Source: an uncultured bacterium
GTDB taxonomy: Bacteria > Planctomycetota > UBA1135 > GCA-002686595
Direction: 5' to 3'
Assembly (NCBI GenBank): GCA_937905825.1
Contig: CALCXM010000112.1
Coordinates: 1 to 36,312, forward strand
Length of the DNA: 36,312 bases
Positions 25,246-32,083 of this stretch are shown in pieces. The stretch's first letter is position 1; each line of letters opens with the position of its first letter. A program made the translations under genes and the position numbers. Below the pieces are notes generated by a model. It ran no database searches. It was given only the letters and a program-made list of their open reading frames with translations, and was not told the DNA's origin.

Positions 25246-26979
25246 TCAGAGAGCGACGCGCTGTTCTCCCCCACCCACTTTGAGTGTTCGCGTGTCCCGG
25301 ACACCCGCAGCTGTTTCGCTCTCCAACTGATACGTTCCGACGGGCAACGCAATGCGTAGCGGTGCGAGGCTCTTGAGTTGTCCTCGTCGCATGGGATGGC
25401 CGCTTTGATCGATGAGCTTCCAGCTCACGGGTCCCTGAGGCTCCTGCCCCAACTCGATCACAAGGCTTCCGAGGGGCTCCAACTCGACAACCAAGCCCTC
25501 TCGGTCAATGGACGCCTCCACTCGGATCAGGCTGGACCCAAAGCTCGGGTAGTTGGCTCCAGACTCGATGCCATGCTCTCCGGGCTTGAGATCCCGAATC
25601 ATGTACGTCCCGGGGGGCATGCAGCTGAAGGCGAACTCTCCGTGGTGGCTGGTCCAGATCACACGCGTAGGTGAAGACGGAGGCTTGCCCGAGATGGCAT
25701 CGACGAGCCAAGCCGCCATGTACGTCTGAACGGGATCGCCTTCCGAGGTGACCACCTCCCCCGCAATCCGAACACCCGGATGGAGCTGAATGGTCTTCTG
25801 CACAACCTCGCCCGGCCCAACGTAGACTTTGTGCTCGCGGCTTTCGTGATCGTCCGCCTGGATGAACAGCGTCCTCCAGCCGGGAGGGACATCTAGAAAC
25901 GTCGCCTTGCCGACCCCCATCGAAACTCCCCGGTCGGCTGCCCAATGGGGAGTTTGGATCGGGTAGTCCAGGGGCTTGCCGTTGCGTGCGTCCACCAATT
26001 CGATCTCGAGTCGGCCAAGCGCCATGGTGAACTCATCTGCCCCTACGTCCCATCGAATGCTGCGCTCGCCCTCCGCCTTCACTCGACGCGCGATCCAACG
26101 ATCTTCCATGAAGAGGCTCAAGTTCAGCTCGCGATCACTTGGCAACACCATGAAAACCTCGGTCTCGAGGGCCAAGCCTGCGCCCCTCCATAGCAAAGTG
26201 CCCTTCCCACTCGCCATCACATCGAGGGATTCCCAAGACGTCTCCGGCCCAGAGTCTGGACCCTCGTGAACCGCCACAAAGAGGTTCCTCCTGCGGTTCA
26301 GGGCCTTGGCTTCGCTCGCCGGAAAATCCGGCTTGATGGAGATTTCGATGTCCAGGCTCGGCGGTGAGACCAAACCAAAATCGATCGTGGCGACGGGAGC
26401 CTCATCCGTGAGGAGCACCCTCGTCGAACCGTGTCCTGTGCGACCCGTTTCGAACTCGACAACCCACCACCCGGGATGAAGCCCATAGAGGTTGAATTCA
26501 CCGTCAAACTCTAGTCGCTCACTGTGTTCGTCTCCCTTCGAGTCCACAGCGCGAATCCCACCCGACATGCGCCTACTCGTGAAGCCCTTCTCGGATGGGT
26601 CTTGGCGCACGTACCCAACAACACCAAAGTCCCACTTGCTCCGCTTCTTGGAAGCAGCTTCCGAGCTCGCGAGCTCTCTTGGCCTCAACTCATGCAGAGG
26701 CGTGCGCCCCATGCTCCCAGGCTCGGAGATCTCCCCCGCGTCCGGCGCGAGGATAGCTAGGGATCCCGCGGTCGCCTCAACAGCCCCGATGGCTTGGCCC
26801 GGCTCGAGCACCGGCTCCAGGGATTTGGCAGGCCGACGCAACAACACACCGACCACCAACGCGGCCAGCACGAGGGCGATTCCGGCGAGGCGATTGAGCT
26901 TTGGGTTCGTCTTGGGCAAGGAGTGGAGCGGTGGTTCCTTTGATGGACGGAGTGTTTGCTCTATCCATCCTGATCCCAT
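25246..26979 (-). CDS. Membrane-anchored Ig/carboxypeptidase-regulatory-like protein, copy A
   Basis: 577 residues. A short cytoplasmic tail of about 30 residues is followed by one transmembrane helix (AGIALVLAALVVGVLL, 32-47) and a large ectodomain of beta-sandwich repeats. The best-supported repeat is carboxypeptidase-regulatory/Cna-B-like: PGVRIAGEVVTSEGDPVQTY then GEFAFSCMPPGTYMIRDLKP; DVPPGWRTLFIQADDHES and the terminal PVGTYQLESE fit further domains. No enzymatic motif is seen. Copy B at 27186-28919 has exactly the same length. The sigma-factor fusion at 29382 has the same architecture outside the membrane, suggesting a related sensing or structural role. Start ATG 26979 aligns with the start of copy B; no Shine-Dalgarno. 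Confidence 0.8.
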   Translation of the reverse strand: MGSGWIEQTLRPSKEPPLHSLPKTNPKLNRLAGIALVLAALVVGVLLRRPAKSLEPVLEPGQAIGAVEATAGSLAILAPDAGEISEPGSMGRTPLHELRPRELASSEAASKKRSKWDFGVVGYVRQDPSEKGFTSRRMSGGIRAVDSKGDEHSERLEFDGEFNLYGLHPGWWVVEFETGRTGHGSTRVLLTDEAPVATIDFGLVSPPSLDIEISIKPDFPASEAKALNRRRNLFVAVHEGPDSGPETSWESLDVMASGKGTLLWRGAGLALETEVFMVLPSDRELNLSLFMEDRWIARRVKAEGERSIRWDVGADEFTMALGRLEIELVDARNGKPLDYPIQTPHWAADRGVSMGVGKATFLDVPPGWRTLFIQADDHESREHKVYVGPGEVVQKTIQLHPGVRIAGEVVTSEGDPVQTYMAAWLVDAISGKPPSSPTRVIWTSHHGEFAFSCMPPGTYMIRDLKPGEHGIESGANYPSFGSSLIRVEASIDREGLVVELEPLGSLVIELGQEPQGPVSWKLIDQSGHPMRRGQLKSLAPLRIALPVGTYQLESETAAGVRDTRTLKVGGGEQRVAL

Positions 26980-27043
26980 GGGACTACAGGTTCAGCAAGC
27001 CCTGCGTGAAATCCAAGCTCGTCCTATTCTAGTCGTGGATGCA
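26980..27043 (-). promoter_or_regulatory. Conserved 64-bp leader upstream of copy A
   Basis: Aligns without gaps to 28920-28983 upstream of copy B, with about 9 differences in 64. Its distal part (ATTCTAGTCGTGGATGCA on the plus strand) is identical in both and on the minus strand contains TAGAAT, a possible -10 element. A shared promoter is inferred. Confidence 0.45.
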
Positions 27044-27045
27044 AG

Positions 27046-27153
27046 CCGGTCGGGAAGGACATGGGCATCGACTTGGGGATCCTGGTCTTGCAACTTTGCC
27101 AGAAGGACCCGCAGCTCACGTCTTGGAAGCACCCCCGTCCCCCGCCGCGTTAA
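27046..27153 (+). pseudogene. 3' remnant of the small exported-protein gene
   Basis: 108 bp matching 25105-25212 in frame and without gaps (about 14 differences), coding PVGKDMGIDLGILVLQLCQK and onwards to TAA 27151-27153. No signal peptide or start region remains. It was carried along when the neighbouring ectodomain gene was duplicated. Confidence 0.88.
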
Positions 27154-27185
27154 CGAAGGCGCGAGAGCTCCAGACCGCTATCAGA

Positions 27186-28919
27186 TCAAAGAACGATGCG
27201 CTGTTTTCCGGCTCCGATGTTGATTGTGCGGGAGCTCCGCACACCGGCCAACCCCTCGGTTTCTAAGCGATAAGTCCCGAGCGGAAGGCACAGGCGTGTC
27301 GGTGCGGCGCTTCTAAATTGGCCCTGCCACATGATGCTCCCAAACTCGTCGAAGACTTTCCAAGGCACGAATCCCTGGGGCTCCTGGGAGAGTTCGAGGA
27401 CAAGATCTCCCAGTCGGCTCAGCTCGATCACAACCCCTGTCTGGTCCGCACGTGCTTCGACTCGGACAAGCCCCGTCCCGAAGCGCGGGAAGGGCTTTCC
27501 GGTTCGGATGCCGTGTTCCCCGGTTCGCAGGTTTCGAATGAAGTAGGTACCGGGAGGCATCCCGCTGAAGTGAAACTCTCCATGGTGACTCGTCCAAGAT
27601 GTCGCCGTCGGAGACTTGGTTAGCTCGCCTGACTCCTGATCGACAAGCCACGCACCAATATGCGTCTGCTGCGGCTCTCCATCTGAACGAATCACGGACC
27701 CCGAGATACGAACTCCCCGGTTGAGGGAGATGGTTTTCTTTACGTCCGCGCCCGAACCTACGAAGACCTTGTGCTGGCCCGACTCGTGCTGACCGCCTTC
27801 GATGAATAGGGTTCGCCACCCGGGGGGTACGTCCAGAAACGTCGTCGTGCCTACCGCCTCTGTGCTCGCCCGCTTGGCATCCCATTGGGGAGTTTGGATG
27901 TGGTAATCCAGGGCCTTGCCGTTCGAGGCATCCACCAGCTGAACCTCTAGCCTCCCAAGCTTCACAGACCACTCTTCCTGGGACAACTCCCAGTCGATGG
28001 ACATCTCTCCCGCGGCCTTCACGCGGCTAGCGATCCAGCGATCCTCAAAGAAGAGACTCAGGCTCGTCGGACCGTCGTTGGGGAGGTCCATTTGGATCGA
28101 GGTAGACAAGCTGCGCTTGCCGCCCTCCCACGAGAGCCGCCCCGCTCCGCTCGCGAGCAGTTCCAGGGAATCCCATGAGGTCTTCGGCCCGACCGCTTCT
28201 GTCGGGTGGGCGGCCAAGTACAAGTTCCGCTTGTCTTGTTCATGCCCACTTTCATCTGACGCGAGCGCAACGTGCACCGTCAAGTGAGGTGGGAGAACCA
28301 GTTCGAAATCGAGCCTTGCGAGCGGCGCCTCTTCCGTAATCAGCACATTGCTAGATGCGCGCCCATGCCGGTCTGCGTCGATCTCAATGAACCACCATCC
28401 GGGGGAGAGCCCGAACATCTGGTAGTAGCCACCGTTTCCAAAACGGTCCAAGATCGCCACGCCTGCGGAGTCAACAGCGCGAATCGTCCCCCGCGGAGTC
28501 GTCGGGCGAAGCGTTCCGTCTTGCGCCAACTCCAGGGCAGTCTCGGCCAAGGGGGAGTGGGTGACCATGCCCTTCACTCCGTAAGTGAAGTCGTCCCGCC
28601 TCTTCCGCACAGCCGCTTCCTCGGACGGTTCCTGCGCCGGCGCTCGGTGAAGTTCTTGTTCCACGGCCAGATTCTCCATGGCCAGATCCGGCAGGGCTTG
28701 CGACTCCGGGCGCGCTTGATAACCGCTGGAGCCAATCCCTGGCTCGAGCACGGGCTCCTGGAAAGCGCTAGGCCGACGCAACAGCACACCGACCACCAAC
28801 GCGGCGAGCACGAGAGCGATTCCGGCGAGGCGATTGAGCTTTGGGTTCGTCTTGGACAAGGAGTGGAGCGGGTGTTCCTTTGGTGGACGGATTGCTGGCT
28901 CTAGCTCACCTGGAGCCAT
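27186..28919 (-). CDS. Membrane-anchored Ig/carboxypeptidase-regulatory-like protein, copy B
   Basis: 577 residues from ATG 28919, which aligns with the start of copy A; an in-frame ATG at 28967 would add 16 residues from the leader and is rejected. The anchor region (KTNPKLNRLAGIALVLAALV) is identical to copy A, while the following juxtamembrane region is much more diverged. The repeat RGVRISGSVIRSDGEPQQTH then GEFHFSGMPPGTYFIRNLRT matches the carboxypeptidase-regulatory-like domain of copy A. Equal length with substantial divergence points to an older duplication kept under selection on both copies. Function unknown; no catalytic residues seen. Confidence 0.8.
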   Translation of the reverse strand: MAPGELEPAIRPPKEHPLHSLSKTNPKLNRLAGIALVLAALVVGVLLRRPSAFQEPVLEPGIGSSGYQARPESQALPDLAMENLAVEQELHRAPAQEPSEEAAVRKRRDDFTYGVKGMVTHSPLAETALELAQDGTLRPTTPRGTIRAVDSAGVAILDRFGNGGYYQMFGLSPGWWFIEIDADRHGRASSNVLITEEAPLARLDFELVLPPHLTVHVALASDESGHEQDKRNLYLAAHPTEAVGPKTSWDSLELLASGAGRLSWEGGKRSLSTSIQMDLPNDGPTSLSLFFEDRWIASRVKAAGEMSIDWELSQEEWSVKLGRLEVQLVDASNGKALDYHIQTPQWDAKRASTEAVGTTTFLDVPPGWRTLFIEGGQHESGQHKVFVGSGADVKKTISLNRGVRISGSVIRSDGEPQQTHIGAWLVDQESGELTKSPTATSWTSHHGEFHFSGMPPGTYFIRNLRTGEHGIRTGKPFPRFGTGLVRVEARADQTGVVIELSRLGDLVLELSQEPQGFVPWKVFDEFGSIMWQGQFRSAAPTRLCLPLGTYRLETEGLAGVRSSRTINIGAGKQRIVL

Positions 28920-28983
28920 GGGACTACAGGTTCCGCAAACACGGCGCGAGATCCATGCTCGTTCCATTCTAGTCGTGGATGCA
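28920..28983 (-). promoter_or_regulatory. Conserved 64-bp leader upstream of copy B
   Basis: Counterpart of 26980-27043. Homology ends sharply after GTGGATGCA, which defines the outer edge of the duplicated unit. Confidence 0.45.
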
Positions 28984-29120
28984 ACCCGCGAGTCGGCCGG
29001 AAGGGTACCCCTCGCCGTTAAGGATCGAGCTTATCCCCGGCCCTCACGCCCAAGCCGCGGTCCTCGGATCTATTCCCGCCTCGAATCCCCCAAGCCTCGC
29101 CCGTGGTGTACTTTTGGAGC

Positions 29121-29369
29121 CTTCGAAGTCGGGCGCCCCTGCGTTGGCTCGGGAACATGAGCTACTCCTAATACCTGATCCACGGTCTCGGACTGAAGTT
29201 CCTGTTCCTCGTCTTCGAACGCCTGCACCCCGCTGCCGGCCAGCACACCGCGCTGTTTTGGTTGCTGCTGCTGCCCTGTTTCGCGTTCACCCTGCTGCCT
29301 TCCGGCTTGCTGTTCCTGTGCGTTGAGAAGCCCCTCTCCTTGCCCGCGCCGGCGGCGGCCAAGGGCTAG
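29121..29369 (+). pseudogene. Decayed C-terminal end of an acyltransferase-3 family gene
   Basis: The plus strand reads LRWLGNMSYS, a TAA stop at 29169-29171, then YLIHGLGLKFLFLVFERLH and SGLLFLCVEKPLSLP to TAG 29367-29369. RWLGN-SYS-YLIHG and the final VEKPL are hallmarks of the membrane acyltransferase-3 (OafA-like) C-terminus. The in-frame stop replaces the residue between SYS and YLIHG. Upstream of about 29121 the match fades; an alternative frame reading SLARGVLLEPS suggests a frameshift too. No start or catalytic N-terminal part remains. Such enzymes O-acylate envelope glycans. Confidence 0.75.
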
Positions 29370-29381
29370 AGCACGACCCCA

Positions 29382-31658
29382 TCACTTGGATCTGAGCTGA
29401 AACGTGAACTGGTTCGTTCCTGGAGCGACGTAGACATCTTCTGATAGGAAGGCGTACTCAGGATCAAGGTACTGCAGGCGTATCCAACCGCTGATCGCTC
29501 GGAACTTGAAGGTCCCGCCGACCCCACTCTTCATATTCAGCTGGCCCTCCGAAGGACCACCTCGTTCTGCGCCTAGAGGGGACCAGAGCAGTCGACTGTA
29601 GGACCCCGTATCGGCTATTCCTAACAGGGAAACCTCGACCTGCGCGGGTGCCGGCGCCTGCAGGTGGAGTTCTCCAGGGTGGTTCACATCGAGCTTTACC
29701 TCCCAGGGAGTGAGTTGGCGCAAGATGTCTTCGCTGTCCCGCAACCCGACCTGGTAGGTCCCGGCTTGCAGGCAACCGAAGTCGAATCGGTAGCTGTCCT
29801 TGAGGTTCGCAACGGGGACGAGCTCCTTTGCGGCCAAGGTGTGTTCCGATCGGTTCTTTCCGAGTGCCACGTCGAGCAGTTCAGCGTAGATCGTGAAATC
29901 ACTCGCGCCCCATTCTGCTGGAACCGTCACGACTCCCCCGAGCTGAACCATGTCGGGCATCTCGAGTGGCTCCGGATCCAGGGAAACGTGTCGGTCTTCC
30001 CCCGGGCGCAGGACTACGTGCTCTTCCGCAATCGTGTGTCGGCGATTCTCGTTGCTACCGATCTCCAGACGCACGCGATAGTCCCCTGATGGGAGGCCCT
30101 CGAAGATTTGAAGTGGCCGAAGGTTCACACGCGCCTGAGTCACCAGGGACTCCTTGGTCCCGTCTGTCGTATCGACTTTGAAGAGCCTGATGTGCTCGGC
30201 TTCCCCATGAGGACCCAAGTCGAGCAACTCCACGCTCAGCGCTGCTGCGCGCTCGAGTCGGACTTCATGAGCACCGGCTGTTCGCATATCGAGAACGATC
30301 GATTTCCACGCGTACCCTGGACTGCGAACCAAGTACCTCCACGTCTCGCTCCGCGATTCCTCCGCCACCGCATACAGCACGAGGGGTGATGTGGTTTCGC
30401 CCAGCAAGCGCAGGTTCCACTGCATGGTCGGGATCAACGCTTTTCCCGCTGCCCCATTCGTTGTGTCTCTTAGTTCGATGTGCCTCAAGTGCATCCCGGT
30501 GATCTCATCAACAACGGAGAGTTGCACTTGGGGGGGACGGACAACTCGCAAAACGAGGGGACCCCCTTCGAGATCCATGAGCTGTTTCTCCCCCTCCAGC
30601 AGCGCCGGAAGGCCATCGAGGGTCAGGCGGCGTAACTCGAACCGCTCCGCTTCTCCCAGTTCGATCTCAAAACGTCCGTTGTGCACGTCAAAGGACCGCA
30701 TGCTCCACTCCCATCCCTGCTCCAGGCGAGCGACTCCTTTCCCGGAAGCGGTGAAGTGCTCACTGCCATCCAGTCCGATCAACGTAATTCGCCCGGGTGT
30801 CATCGGACCCGGTAGGGATTCCGCAGCGGCTGCCCCGGGTGTTTGCTCGGACTCGGGCACTGCTGCCAACTCCACGAGAGCGATCCCTTCGCGGCGCTCG
30901 GTGTCCTTCTGCGGTGGTGTGGCAACGGGTTGAATGACGGCGAGAGATTCCTCTGCCGGTAAATGCACATGTTCAGAATCAACGCTACTTTCGGCGGAGG
31001 GTTCCAGCCACACAAGCGCGCCGGTCGTCGTCAGCAAAGTGGCTGAGCCCGCAACCGCAAGCAGCTTCAAACGAGCCCCGCCGAGAAAGGGAATCGAGGA
31101 AGCCCACGACAAACCGCCACGGGACACCCGAGTCAACGGCAGCAAGGCCAGGTGCCAAGTCTCTCGATCTCCGTACGCTCCATCGAGCTTCTGGCGAAGA
31201 ACCTCCAAAGCTCGCGCTGTCCGAGAGCGCACGGTTGCGATGGGGATCGCAAGTTCCTTAGCAGTTTCCTTCGGGGAGAAGCCTTCGAAGAAGCGCAGCA
31301 ACAACACGTCACGCTGCACGGCTGGTAGGTCATGCACCAGCTCATCCAGTTGGCGCACCTGCTCGGTTCGACTCAAGACCTCGTCCACGGCGAGGGTCGC
31401 CTCTGCCCGCGATGCTTGCCTTTCCCGGGCGCTGCGATTCGCTGCGGTTCGGTACTCGCTGCCAACTAAATTTCGAACCACGCCAGCTAACCAAGGCTTG
31501 AGCTTGCGCGGAGGCCTGCCGCTTCCGATGGCGACCGCCCAAGTCTCCTGGGTGATGTCTTCAGCCCTCGCGTCGTCCCGTACCAAGCTGCGCGCGAGTT
31601 GCCCCACCCACTTCGAGTGGCCGAGTAGCTCCTCTATCTTTACTTCTGTTGTTCTCAT
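29382..31658 (-). CDS. Membrane-tethered ECF sigma factor fused to a large ectodomain
   Basis: 758 residues from ATG 31658, chosen because GTGAGGA lies a few nt upstream; in-frame ATGs at 31673 and further out are less well supported. Sigma region 2 spans about 13-75 (RAEDITQETWAVAI, KPWLAGVVRNLVGSEYR) and region 4 about 104-158 (LPAVQRDVLLLRFFEGFSPK, IPIATVRSRTARALEVLRQK). A transmembrane helix follows (KLLAVAGSATLLTTTGALVW, about 198-217), then about 540 residues of beta-rich repeats resembling carboxypeptidase-regulatory/Ig-like domains (GLPSGDYRVRLEIGS, CLQAGTYQVGLRDS, PGTNQFTFQLRSK). No anti-sigma gene is adjacent. The sigma domain must work at the membrane or be released by proteolysis; both are inference. 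Divergent from the DNA polymerase gene. Confidence 0.88.
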   Translation of the reverse strand: MRTTEVKIEELLGHSKWVGQLARSLVRDDARAEDITQETWAVAIGSGRPPRKLKPWLAGVVRNLVGSEYRTAANRSARERQASRAEATLAVDEVLSRTEQVRQLDELVHDLPAVQRDVLLLRFFEGFSPKETAKELAIPIATVRSRTARALEVLRQKLDGAYGDRETWHLALLPLTRVSRGGLSWASSIPFLGGARLKLLAVAGSATLLTTTGALVWLEPSAESSVDSEHVHLPAEESLAVIQPVATPPQKDTERREGIALVELAAVPESEQTPGAAAAESLPGPMTPGRITLIGLDGSEHFTASGKGVARLEQGWEWSMRSFDVHNGRFEIELGEAERFELRRLTLDGLPALLEGEKQLMDLEGGPLVLRVVRPPQVQLSVVDEITGMHLRHIELRDTTNGAAGKALIPTMQWNLRLLGETTSPLVLYAVAEESRSETWRYLVRSPGYAWKSIVLDMRTAGAHEVRLERAAALSVELLDLGPHGEAEHIRLFKVDTTDGTKESLVTQARVNLRPLQIFEGLPSGDYRVRLEIGSNENRRHTIAEEHVVLRPGEDRHVSLDPEPLEMPDMVQLGGVVTVPAEWGASDFTIYAELLDVALGKNRSEHTLAAKELVPVANLKDSYRFDFGCLQAGTYQVGLRDSEDILRQLTPWEVKLDVNHPGELHLQAPAPAQVEVSLLGIADTGSYSRLLWSPLGAERGGPSEGQLNMKSGVGGTFKFRAISGWIRLQYLDPEYAFLSEDVYVAPGTNQFTFQLRSK

Positions 31659-31832
31659 TTTGGTCCTCACCATCGCAGTCGTAGTGAGGTCCGAATCTGA
31701 CCCGCGCTTCTCCAAATTTTATCCGCCACTGCCAGGCCCTGTTCTTAGATCTGGAAGCCAAGGCAGCCCTCGTGACCCCTCCCGCGCCCCCTTCCCAATT
31801 CTCGGTGGGAGCAAAAGGGCGCTAGACAAACT

Positions 31833-31850
31833 TTAGGGTTCTGTTAGGGT
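31833..31850. promoter_or_regulatory. TTAGGGT direct repeat with 11-bp period
   Basis: TTAGGGT at 31833-31839 and 31844-31850, about one helical turn apart, in the divergent promoter region. A possible activator or sigma-contact site; chance is not excluded. Confidence 0.25.
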
Positions 31851-32016
31851 GGCTCTTCGAAGTCCCCCGTGCCCGGCTGGCTGAGGTCACCTGGCCCCAC
31901 CGATCGATCTTGGTGAGTTTGGGTGCGGGGAGCCTTCGATCCTGCGTGATGGGTGGGCCTGTCGTGGTGCGCGGACGTCGTTTTCGAGACATCGTTTTCC
32001 AAGCATGTCCTCTTTT

Positions 32017-32034
32017 GGGTCCTTCGGGCCTTTT
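32017..32034 (+). terminator. Terminator-like hairpin in the putative dnaE leader
   Basis: GGGTCC-TTC-GGGCCTTTT: a 6-bp stem (with G.T pairs) followed directly by T residues, 50 nt before the chosen GTG start. It could terminate upstream transcripts or attenuate dnaE expression. Confidence 0.45.
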
Positions 32035-32083
32035 AGAGCCATTTTCGACCAGTTGTGCGTCGTGGCACAGCATCGAGAGCCCT

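Larger units (their letters stand above)
25105..27043. repeat. Tandem duplication, unit 1 (about 1.94 kb)
   Basis: This unit consists of the 3' end of the small exported gene, the 577-residue gene on the minus strand and its 64-bp upstream leader. Unit 2 (27046-28983) has the same parts in the same order; the lengths are 1939 and 1938 bp. Confidence 0.85.
27046..28983. repeat. Tandem duplication, unit 2 (about 1.94 kb)
   Basis: Second unit: gene remnant, copy B and leader. The junction with unit 1 lies at 27043-27046, where the leader sequence ends and the gene remnant begins. Confidence 0.85.
31659..32083. other. Divergent intergenic and leader region between sigma fusion and dnaE
   Basis: About 425 bp. 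It contains a TTAGGGT direct repeat (31833-31850), a terminator-like hairpin (32017-32034) and T-rich tracts. The dnaE frame is open through 31910-32083, but the translation there is low-complexity and I treat it as untranslated leader. Confidence 0.5.

Noticed and set aside
26492..27223. 243-codon plus-strand frame across the duplication junction
   Set aside because: It is antisense to copy A and uses a different frame from the genuine gene remnant at 27046-27153.
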